Source: Proteus appendicitidis
GTDB taxonomy: Bacteria; Pseudomonadota; Gammaproteobacteria; Enterobacterales; Enterobacteriaceae
DNA: 64,000 bases
Assembly (NCBI RefSeq): GCF_030271835.1
Contig: NZ_CP127389.1
Span: forward strand, 3,012,001-3,076,000
Reading direction: 5' to 3'
Each line of letters begins with the position of its first letter. The first letter of the stretch is position 1. The notes beneath the pieces are model-generated. The model ran no database searches. It was not told the origin of the DNA and saw nothing but the letters and a program-made list of their open reading frames with translations. Of this stretch, positions 34,624 to 44,419 are shown in pieces. Made by a program: the position numbers and the translations under genes.

Positions 34624-36099
34624 ATGGCTATTGAAATTGCATCTTCAGCACGTCCAAAACTCCCTTATGAGCACCCAAACGTAGAAATCTACCAACGCTT
34701 ATTTAAGGAAAATATCATTCGACGATTAGTCAGAAAATCCGCTTATCGTCGCTATGATAAAACGATCACTGACTTTTTTAATGATGAAAGTCAGTCGCTT
34801 TTCTCTTTATGTGAAATGCTGACACAGTATGTCACACAGGCTTTTCATCATTACCAAGTCTGGGGTTACTCTCATGCTTATTATCCCGGAAGCCCGGGGC
34901 AACAAACGGCAAGAACGGATGCTCTTGAAGGTGTTAGCAGGGTACTTCCTCTACTTGCAACATGGATAGTGAGTAGCAAAAAAAGTACGTTGATGGGATT
35001 AAATCATCAAACTTTCAACTTACCTTTAATCATCAAGCAAAGCTTTATTCATGGTACTGATCCACTGCATAAAGGATATTGGGGGAAACTTGAAGATTAC
35101 GATCAACGAATTTGTGAAGCATCTGATTTAGCGCTCACGCTTTGGATAAGCCGTGAATGGGTGTGGGATACATTAACACCCGCAATACAACAACAAATTA
35201 TGACTTGGTTCGAACAAGTTAATCACTGTGAAATTGTTGATAATAACTGGCACTTTTTCCCGCTTACCGTCCAATTTGTCATTAAAGCACTCACAGGGAA
35301 AGATACGATTGCCCATTGGCGCTATGAACGATTAAAAGAGTTTTATGTGGGTGATGGATGGTTTCGAGATGGAGCAAAAGGTAATTATGATTACTACAAT
35401 GCGTGGGGTTTTTACTATTCATTGTATTGGTTAACGCAAATTGATCCTCAATTTGATACAACATTTATTACTCAATCACTTAATACCTTTAATCAACATT
35501 ACCTTTATTTTATGACGCCAAAAGGTATTCCTTTCTTTGGTCGAAGTGCCTGTTATCGCCTTGCGGTTTCTGCTCCATTATTAGCAGGTGTCGATTTACA
35601 TTGTCCTTCAGTAAAAATAGGCGAGGCAAAACGCGCTTTTGAAAGCAGTTTACGTTATTTTATTTCTCAAGGTGCATTAAAAAATGGCGCTCCCACTCAA
35701 GGTTTATTTACTCACGATCCTCGTTTGGTTGATAACTACAGTGGACCTGCCAGTAGCTTTTGGTCATTACGTGCCGTGATTATCGCGCTGTATTGTGCTG
35801 ATCGTATCAATTTATGGCAAACCCCTTCACTTCCATTACCAATCGAAAAAGATAACTTTCGTTTCGAAATTCCTGCTATTCAAGCCTTAGTGACTGGAGT
35901 GAAAGCAACACAAGAGGTAAACGTTATTTTTTGCGAAGATTATACCACTCAGCAAACACCATTAACCCGCCGTTTAGAAAAACAGACCTTAGCACAAAAA
36001 ATCGCTGAAACCGTGATAGGACAGTCTAGGCGACCGAAAAATAATTTATTACGCAAAGGGATCACCAGTTATAGCTCTAAAATGTCACATTTTTTCTAA
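34624..36099 (+). CDS. DUF2264-family protein, candidate glycoside hydrolase
   Basis: The 491-aa protein has no signal peptide and is probably cytoplasmic. It has an alpha/alpha-barrel look: RTDALEGVSRVLPLLATW, NNWHFFPLTVQFVIKAL, DGWFRDGAKGNYDYYNAWGF and FGRSACYRLAVSAPLL are DUF2264 hallmarks. Some DUF2264 proteins have been reported as beta-glucuronidases (a CAZy GH family, as I recall). In this locus it could hydrolyse saturated glucuronyl or iduronyl residues left at chain ends, which the GH88/105 enzyme cannot use. The specific role is inference. It sits between the second sulfatase and the kbaY promoter. Confidence 0.75.
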   Translation: MAIEIASSARPKLPYEHPNVEIYQRLFKENIIRRLVRKSAYRRYDKTITDFFNDESQSLFSLCEMLTQYVTQAFHHYQVWGYSHAYYPGSPGQQTARTDALEGVSRVLPLLATWIVSSKKSTLMGLNHQTFNLPLIIKQSFIHGTDPLHKGYWGKLEDYDQRICEASDLALTLWISREWVWDTLTPAIQQQIMTWFEQVNHCEIVDNNWHFFPLTVQFVIKALTGKDTIAHWRYERLKEFYVGDGWFRDGAKGNYDYYNAWGFYYSLYWLTQIDPQFDTTFITQSLNTFNQHYLYFMTPKGIPFFGRSACYRLAVSAPLLAGVDLHCPSVKIGEAKRAFESSLRYFISQGALKNGAPTQGLFTHDPRLVDNYSGPASSFWSLRAVIIALYCADRINLWQTPSLPLPIEKDNFRFEIPAIQALVTGVKATQEVNVIFCEDYTTQQTPLTRRLEKQTLAQKIAETVIGQSRRPKNNLLRKGITSYSSKMSHFF

Positions 36100-36101
36100 T
36101 C

Positions 36102-36200
36102 ACCTTTCATTTGCTTTCAGTGCGAAGGCAATAAAAATGTGATTTAGATCTTTTACCTTTCTATTTCTTTCGTTTATTATGATTCGTAATTAAACGAAAG
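36102..36200 (+). promoter_or_regulatory. Operator region in front of kbaY
   Basis: Three elements are visible: CCTTTCATTTGCTTTC at 36103, CCTTTCTATTTCTTTCG at 36156, and a perfect inverted repeat with 10-bp arms (CTTTCGTTTA 36167-36176, TAAACGAAAG 36191-36200) around a 14-bp spacer. They resemble AgaR sites and imply a separate regulated promoter for kbaY-kdgK-kdgA. Confidence 0.55.
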
Positions 36201-36204
36201 ATGA

Positions 36205-38016
<1,812 letters not shown>

Positions 38017-38036
<20 letters not shown>

Positions 38037-38658
38037 TACTCTTTCATCACTGAAAGTGATCCCCGTGATCCAAATTAATCGCGCTGAAGATGCAATCTGG
38101 CTGGGTGAAATTCTAACCCAAAATCAACTACCTGTTGCTGAAATTACCTTTCGTACACCAGCAGCAGCCAAAGCCATAAAACTAATGCATGAACACTTTC
38201 CTGAACTTATTTTATGTGCAGGAACAGTATTAACTGCGCAACAAGCAGATATGGCAAAAGAAGCTGGAGCAAGATTTGTTATTTCTCCGGGTTATAACCC
38301 AAGTACCGTTGATTACTGCCTTAATAACGGCATTGATATTGTGCCGGGCATTAACAATCCAAGCCAAATCGAGGTCGCACTTGAAAAAGGCTTAACCTTA
38401 CTTAAATTCTTTCCTGCAGAAGCCTCTGGCGGTGTAAAAATGCTAAAAGCATTAGCGTCACCTTACGCCCAAGTGCAATTTATGCCTACAGGTGGCATTA
38501 GTTTAAATAACGTGAGTGATTATCTTGCTATTCCACAAGTTGTTGCTTGTGGAGGAAGCTGGATTGCTACAGCAGATACCATCGATAAACAAGATAAAGA
38601 AACCATTGTTAATCATATTCAAAGTATCCACTCATTATTAAAAACATATAAGGGATAA
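38017..38658 (+). CDS. kdgA: 2-keto-3-deoxy-6-phosphogluconate aldolase KdgA
   Basis: A class I aldolase of 213 aa (Eda/KdgA). EITFRTPAAAKAI holds the catalytic Glu region, LCAGTVLTAQQA and FVISPGYNP follow, and the Schiff-base Lys is in LLKFFPAEASGG. It cleaves KDPG to pyruvate and glyceraldehyde-3-phosphate. It overlaps the end of kdgK by 20 bp. AAGGA precedes the ATG. Confidence 0.92.
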
Positions 38659-38663
38659 ATAAA

Positions 38664-39245
38664 ATGAAACAAGTTGCCGTTTTATTAGCTGATGGATTTG
38701 AAGAAGGTGAAGCCGTTATTTTTATTGATATCATGCGCCGTCTTGATATTCATGTTGATGTACTTTCTTGCATGGATAGCTTGGTCTTAAATACTTATTT
38801 TGAAACTAAAATCAGCGCTGATTTTCTATTAACTGAAAAGCTAACACATAGCTATGACGCAATCATGATGCCGGGTGGTCCTAAAGGCACAGATCGTTTA
38901 TGCGCTAACGAGCAAGTTATTCAATTTATTAAACGCCATATTACTGAAGATAAATATATTTGTGCGCTATGCTCTTCTGGAGCAAAAGTATTAGCAGCAC
39001 ATCATCTTCTTGAAGGTCGTAATTACAGTACTGGCGATAAATTAGCAGATAAATACGATGATGGTCATTATCTTGATCAAGATGTTGTTGTTGATGGAAA
39101 GTTTATCAGTGCAAAAGGATTAGGTGTGAGTTTTGAATTTGCCTTTACGGTAGCTCGCCATTTATTAAGCAACAATACAGAAAAAGTAGACTGGCAAGCT
39201 AATCATATTTATTTCAAACACTGGCCGTTAGATTACCTAAAATAG
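38664..39245 (+). CDS. DJ-1/PfpI-family protein
   Basis: The 193-aa protein has the DJ-1 fold motifs VAVLLADGFEEGEAV, MMPGGPKGTD and the nucleophile elbow YICALCSSGAKVLA. It starts 5 bp after kdgA and is probably cotranscribed with it. DJ-1 proteins include deglycases, glyoxalases and chaperones. One possible role here is dealing with reactive keto-aldehydes such as methylglyoxal, which arise from triose phosphates when the pathway runs fast. This is inference. Confidence 0.82.
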   Translation: MKQVAVLLADGFEEGEAVIFIDIMRRLDIHVDVLSCMDSLVLNTYFETKISADFLLTEKLTHSYDAIMMPGGPKGTDRLCANEQVIQFIKRHITEDKYICALCSSGAKVLAAHHLLEGRNYSTGDKLADKYDDGHYLDQDVVVDGKFISAKGLGVSFEFAFTVARHLLSNNTEKVDWQANHIYFKHWPLDYLK

Positions 39246-39266
39246 CTAAATTAATTATTATTAACG

Positions 39267-39295
39267 ATATAAAGGGGATAAACTCCCCTTTATAT
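39267..39295. terminator. Bidirectional terminator between convergent genes
   Basis: A perfect 11-bp stem (ATATAAAGGGG / CCCCTTTATAT) with a 7-nt loop. It is followed by ATTTTC on the + strand and serves the DJ-1 operon from the left and the phospholipase gene from the right. Confidence 0.8.
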
Positions 39296-39331
39296 TTTCA
39301 CTTTGAATAACGATAAATTAATATACAGAAA

Positions 39332-41038
39332 TTATTTTTGTTTAAATGCATGAGGCTTGGAGTAGTGCCACAATTTATCCCAATATTCTTTAATAAAGGT
39401 GCTAACGGCTTCTTCACCTTCAACAAGATAGTTAAATTCTGACAAATATCCTGGGTACATATTATCTGAACCAACAATATACAATTCATCATCAATAATA
39501 GTCACTTTTGCATGGTTCCCCGGTGCAGGAGCAACTTTAGGATAAATACCACTCGCATTAACCAATGACCAGAATGGGTGCCCAATATCGCCTTGTTTTG
39601 GTGGATCTTCGCTCAGTGGTGCTTCTTTTAATGTAGCGGTATAAGATGATTCATCTGCATCTGGCCATTTATATGTTTTACCTTCCGTTTGCAGTGCTTT
39701 TGGTACTTTATCGGTAAAAAAGAATGGCGCAATTTTAATACGACGCAACGCTGATTCACGAATTTTATCAGGATCAGGAATAACGGCATCTGTATCAACA
39801 TCATGAGTCAGATAATATTTAAATAATTCAAAGGTTCTTTGCGCACCTGAGCCAAATGAATATTGGTCGCCATTGGCACCAGCAGCAGCATCTAATGGTG
39901 AAACTACAATTTCAACTTCTAGCTCTGGATTTTTTAATAACGCATCAATAATCCAATGACAGACGGGGTGATCTTTCCATTTTTTCTTCCATGCACTCAC
40001 AACATCTTGTTGAGACATACGAATTTTTTTCTTAGCATTTTTTATAAGATATTCCTTCATTTTCTCGGAACCTTTCTTATAATCAACTCGCATATCAGCC
40101 CCTTGCCAATATTTTCCTACTGATAAAATACGGTCTGTTTTAAAAAAGCCTTCATCAGGTGATTTAGCTAAGTTTTCTTCGTTTATTTTTTTAATTTCTT
40201 TTAGAATACTTTTCTTCGTTAACGGGTCGGCAATACGATAACTTGCTTTTTTAGCAACCCACTCATTTTTTTTACTATCAAAGTATTCTTTTGAAATTAA
40301 GTCATCACCTACATCCCACATATTATTTAAAAATAATTGTGAATGAAGTGCTGACTCACCAATAACTTTAACTGAAACATCATGAACTGGCGGATAGCTT
40401 TTAAATAGATCCATATTTAAATTATGACCACCAACAAAAGCCTCACTGCCATCAACAGCAATAATTTTTGTATGGTTCCATGTCATTCGAGTATCTAATT
40501 CAGAAATAAAATCTTCTGGTAGTACTTTTTTTTCTAAAGAGACTTTTAAGCCATCAATAATACGGTAAAAGCGACCAATCCAAATATCTGGAATACATTC
40601 CCAATATTTCCCGCGCTCTTTAATCAATTCAATAAGATCTTTTTTCAATGCCAGATATTCAGGCGTTCCACTAAAATAGTATTTAATACCGTTTAATAAA
40701 ACGGTTGGTGTTTGTGCAAATAAAAATCGAATTTGCGTACGTTCTTTACGCCCTTTCTTTTCAGAAAAAGATTTATCAATTGCAGCAAGAATAATTTTAC
40801 GCCACTCTTCATCAGGGGCATTAAGAGATGAAATATCACAGCGATACAGCATGTTATCTAAGATAGATGTAATGGCTTGTTCAAATTCAGCCTCACGCTC
40901 TATCGCTTTCGGCATAATTTCTTTACCAAATGGCATTCCCCATACATGGGGTGTATCAAAAATCTTCACATAGTTATTTTCAGAGGTTTCATTGAAGAAA
41001 CCTTTTAATTCTGTTTTTAATCCATCAATAAGTTTCAT
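39332..41038 (-). CDS. Phospholipase D-like protein with two HKD motifs
   Basis: The 568-aa protein has two HxKxxxxD motifs, at residues 189-196 (HTKIIAVD, followed by GGHNLNMD) and 509-516 (HAKVTIID, followed by GSDNMYPGY), so the active site should be complete. There is no signal peptide or membrane segment. PLD-fold proteins include Tle5-type T6SS effectors (P. aeruginosa PldA/PldB), and this gene lies 1.3 kb from a T6SS cluster. No immunity gene is beside it, which argues against a simple effector-immunity pair. Phospholipase or nuclease activity cannot be distinguished. Confidence 0.75.
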   Translation of the reverse strand: MKLIDGLKTELKGFFNETSENNYVKIFDTPHVWGMPFGKEIMPKAIEREAEFEQAITSILDNMLYRCDISSLNAPDEEWRKIILAAIDKSFSEKKGRKERTQIRFLFAQTPTVLLNGIKYYFSGTPEYLALKKDLIELIKERGKYWECIPDIWIGRFYRIIDGLKVSLEKKVLPEDFISELDTRMTWNHTKIIAVDGSEAFVGGHNLNMDLFKSYPPVHDVSVKVIGESALHSQLFLNNMWDVGDDLISKEYFDSKKNEWVAKKASYRIADPLTKKSILKEIKKINEENLAKSPDEGFFKTDRILSVGKYWQGADMRVDYKKGSEKMKEYLIKNAKKKIRMSQQDVVSAWKKKWKDHPVCHWIIDALLKNPELEVEIVVSPLDAAAGANGDQYSFGSGAQRTFELFKYYLTHDVDTDAVIPDPDKIRESALRRIKIAPFFFTDKVPKALQTEGKTYKWPDADESSYTATLKEAPLSEDPPKQGDIGHPFWSLVNASGIYPKVAPAPGNHAKVTIIDDELYIVGSDNMYPGYLSEFNYLVEGEEAVSTFIKEYWDKLWHYSKPHAFKQK

Positions 41039-41471
41039 AATATTCCTTTATTTTACAGACAGGGCGTCCATATTATTTAAATAAACATTTAAATAATTAG
41101 CGCTTCAATTAATATAGATAGAATATTTTCATTCCTATAAAAACATTACTTACCAGACATATGATAATTTGATATAAATCTAATGATTTCCATATAACAT
41201 TCAACACCTCCTTGCGCTTAAAAAGATCAAACCAGAATTTTATATTTTAGGTATCATTAATAATAAAACTATTCTTATTTAAAATAGACCACTAACAATA
41301 AAAAATAGTTATTATTAATCTACAAAACTAGTCACATCGATATTTATTAGCCTATAAATGACCCCTTATAAATTATCATTTATTGATTTGATCTTTTTTA
41401 TATAAATTATTTAACAGGTATAGCTGTATTAAATAACAGGTTTATCTGTATTATTTTTAATAGGAGGAAAC
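41039..41471. other. Divergent region between the PLD-like gene and the repressor remnant
   Basis: About 430 bp of AT-rich DNA. The right part holds two matching operators (41414-41449) and a TAGGAGG ribosome site for the repressor remnant. The left part must carry the PLD-like gene's promoter; nothing else is recognisable. Confidence 0.5.
41414..41449. promoter_or_regulatory. Pair of repressor operators (ACAG-N6-CTGT)
   Basis: Two 14-bp dyads, ACAGgtatagCTGT (41414) and ACAGgtttatCTGT (41436), are spaced 22 bp centre to centre, two helical turns apart. This is the arrangement of lambdoid-type repressor operators. They lie just upstream of the XRE remnant. Confidence 0.65.
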
Positions 41472-41717
41472 ATGAATCTTGCACATAGAGTTAAAACCAG
41501 AAGAGATGCCTTGGGGCTTACTCAGACTGAAGCAGCTGAAAAGCGGGTATCAGACAACAATCTTGGGCTTCAATAGAAGATGGCTCCACAAATTATTAGC
41601 ATTGCAAGAGCTTTAGATTTTGAACTTGTGACATTAAATAGTGATTATCCAACACTTAGCAGTGAAAACACGCCATTAATGATCATTGGTACGATGATTG
41701 AGCATCGTAAACGATAA
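41472..41717 (+). pseudogene. Frameshifted XRE-family helix-turn-helix repressor
   Basis: It starts ATG with TAGGAGG upstream and reads MNLAHRVKTRRDALGLTQTEAAEK, a standard HTH_3 opening. The frame is then lost near 41541, where an A run (GAAAAG) seems one base short, and a stop follows. In the other frames the expected continuation is visible: the next segment reads RQQSWASIEDGS, and after a second break near 41583 the tail reads PQIISIARALDFELVTLNSDYP and ends MIEHRKR. Two indels make it a likely pseudogene. A sequencing error in the A run could explain one of them only. Confidence 0.75.
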
Positions 41718-41735
41718 CGATTATTCCCCCAAAAT

Positions 41736-41770
41736 AACCCCAATAATAAAGCTATATTATTGGGGTTTAT
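41736..41770 (+). terminator. Terminator after the repressor remnant
   Basis: A perfect 13-bp stem (AACCCCAATAATA / TATTATTGGGGTT) with a 6-nt loop, then TAT. The T-run is short but the stem is strong. Confidence 0.75.
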
Positions 41771-41776
41771 CTCAAA

Positions 41777-41790
41777 ACAGTTTTATCTGT
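41777..41790. promoter_or_regulatory. Third ACAG-N6-CTGT operator
   Basis: ACAGttttatCTGT has the same half-sites as the pair at 41414-41449 but lies downstream of the repressor remnant, about 550 bp before tssB. It could allow looping or mark a lost target promoter. Confidence 0.5.
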
Positions 41791-42338
41791 TTTTCTTCTG
41801 ATTTAATCAAAATATTTATAAAATCACACCATTTATTAACCCAAAAAAGAATGAAAGAAAGTTAAATAGCTCTTAATTCACTTAATAATTAATACTTAGA
41901 AATGAAGATATTAAAACCTAAGGTTTAAAGAGAGTTATTACTTTGTTTCTATTCTCTCATCATCCGATACGCCAATTAATAACACGCACTGATTGTAACT
42001 CAAAATATCAATAAGAATAATTACTATGTATATATACTGAACAAATAAATAAAAACAACTAAAAATAGAAAAACACCATTCGCAAACAATATAATATGTA
42101 AAATAAACATCAAATTATGGTATTTATTTGGAATATACCTCTAATTACCCCTGAAATTTTTTCTTTCCATTTTCTTTTAATTTTAGAGATATCTCTTAAA
42201 AATATTAAGATAAATTGATTTATTTAATTTTATTCAATATAAGGAGGTGTGACTTAAGGTAAATTTCTTGGTGGTGAAATTCATTATTATTTCCACTTTC
42301 AAGAGATCCTTTATTCGTTTTAATACAAGGATTTTATT

Positions 42339-42836
42339 ATGTCAGATAGTTTTCAAAATGAAGTGCCTAAAGCTCGGGTAAATATAAAGCTCGACTTACA
42401 TACAGGTGGCGCACAGAAAAAAGTAGAATTGCCTTTAAAACTATTGGCTATTGGTGACTACAGCAACGGAAAAGATAAACGTATTCTTTCAGAAAGAGAA
42501 AAGGTCAATATCAATAAAAATAACTTCAATAGTGTTCTCACTGAATTTTCTCCGTCAGTCAATCTTACCGTAAAAAATACATTAGCAAACGATGGTAGCG
42601 AAGAGAGTATTAATCTGACATTTAAAGAAATGGCTGATTTTGAACCAGAGCAAGTTGCTCGCCAAATACCACAACTTCGCGCCATGTTAGCAATGCGTAA
42701 TCTCTTACGTGACTTGAAATCTAACCTTCTTGATAACATCACTTTTCGCCGTGAACTCGAAAATATCCTTAAAGATCCTGCATTAAGTGATGAACTACGC
42801 GAAGAGCTATCTCAACTCGCACCGAAAAAAGACTAA
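42339..42836 (+). CDS. tssB: T6SS contractile sheath small subunit TssB (VipA)
   Basis: A 165-aa ImpB/VipA protein: PKARVNIKLDLHTGG, KVELPLKLLAIGDYS, FKEMADFEPEQVARQIPQL and MLAMRNLLRDLKSNL are family signatures. It joins TssC to form the cytoplasmic sheath that contracts to fire the Hcp tube. First gene of the operon; AAGGA precedes the ATG. Confidence 0.95.
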   Translation: MSDSFQNEVPKARVNIKLDLHTGGAQKKVELPLKLLAIGDYSNGKDKRILSEREKVNINKNNFNSVLTEFSPSVNLTVKNTLANDGSEESINLTFKEMADFEPEQVARQIPQLRAMLAMRNLLRDLKSNLLDNITFRRELENILKDPALSDELREELSQLAPKKD

Positions 42837-42865
42837 TTGGATTTTATCATTACAGGATTATGCTT

Positions 42866-44407
42866 ATGTCAGTGAATAGCGAAAATATTTCAAAAAGTAC
42901 AACAACTGTACTTGATGAACCAGCCAATAGTGGTGTTTACGCCTCATTATTTGAAAAAATTAACCTCACTCCTGTTTCTCAGATAAGTGATATTAATATC
43001 TTCCAAGACAATAGCGCTCTTGCAGATACAACAGCAAATGAACGCGTTACTGTTGCTGTTCAAGTTTTTCTCGATCGCTTGAAATTTTCGGGTCAAAAAG
43101 TTGAACGTTTAGATAGAAATCTGCTTGACCATCATATTGCTGATTTAGATAAACAAATTAGTGAACAGCTTGATGAAGTCATGCATCACGCAGAGTTCCA
43201 AAAAATTGAATCAGCATGGCGTGGATTAAAATTCTTAGTTGATCGCACAGATTTTCGCCAAAACGTAAAAATTGAACTTCTGGATATTGCAAAAAACGAT
43301 TTACGACAAGATTTCGAAGATTGCCCAGAAACTATTCAAAGTGGTCTTTATCACCACACTTATATTGAAGAATATGACACCCCAGGTGGCGAACCTATTG
43401 CAGCTATTATCTCTAACTATGAGTTTGATCGTAGTCCTCAAGATATCGCACTTTTACGAAATATCGCAAAAATATCAGCATCAGCCCACATGCCATTTGT
43501 TGGCTCGGTTGGTCCTGCATTTTTTGGTAAAGACTCGATGGAAGAAGTGGCGGCTATTAAGGACATCAGCAACTACTTTGACCGCGCTGAATATATCAAA
43601 TGGAAATCTTTCCGCGATTCTGACGATGCCCGTTATATTGGTTTAACGATGCCTCGCGTTTTAGGCCGCCTTCCTTATGGTCCAGACACCATTCCTGTGC
43701 GTAGTTTTAATTATATTGAAGAAGTCAAAGGTCCAGACCATGAGAAATATTTGTGGACAAATGCAACCTTTGCTTTTGCTGCCAATATGGTTAAAAGCTT
43801 TATTAACAATGGCTGGTGTGTACAAATTCGAGGTCCTCAAGCTGGCGGTGCTGTAAAAGATTTGCCGATTCACCTTTATGATTTAGGCATAGGAAGTCAG
43901 GTCAAAATTCCATCTGAAGTGATGATCCCTGAAACACGAGAATTTGAATTTGCCAATCTCGGTTTTATTCCGTTGTCTTACTATAAAAACCGCGATTACT
44001 CTTGTTTCTTCTCTGCAAATTCGGCACAAAAACCAGCTATTTATGAAACGGCAGATGCAACAGCTAATAGCCGTATCAATGCGCGTTTACCTTATATTTT
44101 CCTCCTTTCGCGAATTGCTCATTATCTGAAATTAATTCAGCGTGAAAATATTGGTACCACAAAAGATCGTCGCTTATTAGAGCTTGAGTTAAATAATTGG
44201 GTTCGTAGTTTAGTGACCGAAATGACCGATCCAAGTGATGATTTACAAGCTTCTCATCCACTTCGTGATGCAAAAGTGGTAGTGGAAGATATTGAAGATA
44301 ATCCGGGCTTTTTCAGAGTAAAACTGTATGCCGTTCCACACTTCCAAGTGGAAGGAATGGATGTGGATCTCTCATTAGTATCTCAAATGCCAAAAGCGAA
44401 AGCATAA
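42866..44407 (+). CDS. tssC: T6SS contractile sheath large subunit TssC (VipB)
   Basis: About 513 aa, with the TssC hallmarks FQKIESAWRGLKFLVDRTDF, RNIAKISASAHMPFVGSVGP, IKWKSFRDSDDARYIGLTMP and SANSAQKP. The C-terminal part is highly conserved in sheath proteins. The ATG at 42866 has AGGA 8 bp upstream; the ATG at 42860 is too close to that site. It follows tssB by 29 bp. Confidence 0.95.
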   Translation: MSVNSENISKSTTTVLDEPANSGVYASLFEKINLTPVSQISDINIFQDNSALADTTANERVTVAVQVFLDRLKFSGQKVERLDRNLLDHHIADLDKQISEQLDEVMHHAEFQKIESAWRGLKFLVDRTDFRQNVKIELLDIAKNDLRQDFEDCPETIQSGLYHHTYIEEYDTPGGEPIAAIISNYEFDRSPQDIALLRNIAKISASAHMPFVGSVGPAFFGKDSMEEVAAIKDISNYFDRAEYIKWKSFRDSDDARYIGLTMPRVLGRLPYGPDTIPVRSFNYIEEVKGPDHEKYLWTNATFAFAANMVKSFINNGWCVQIRGPQAGGAVKDLPIHLYDLGIGSQVKIPSEVMIPETREFEFANLGFIPLSYYKNRDYSCFFSANSAQKPAIYETADATANSRINARLPYIFLLSRIAHYLKLIQRENIGTTKDRRLLELELNNWVRSLVTEMTDPSDDLQASHPLRDAKVVVEDIEDNPGFFRVKLYAVPHFQVEGMDVDLSLVSQMPKAKA

Positions 44408-44419
44408 GGTGAATCACGG

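Larger units (their letters stand above)
41718..42338. other. Intergenic region before the T6SS operon
   Basis: About 620 bp. It holds a terminator (41736-41770) and a third ACAG-N6-CTGT site (41777-41790), then AT-rich DNA. An AAGGAGG at 42241 is not followed by a usable ORF. The tssB promoter must be near the right end; I see no convincing sigma-54 site. Confidence 0.5.

Noticed and set aside
42241..42260. A strong Shine-Dalgarno-like AAGGAGG before tssB, possibly a leader peptide.
   Set aside because: The following GTG is immediately followed by TGA and no other start gives a frame of useful length.
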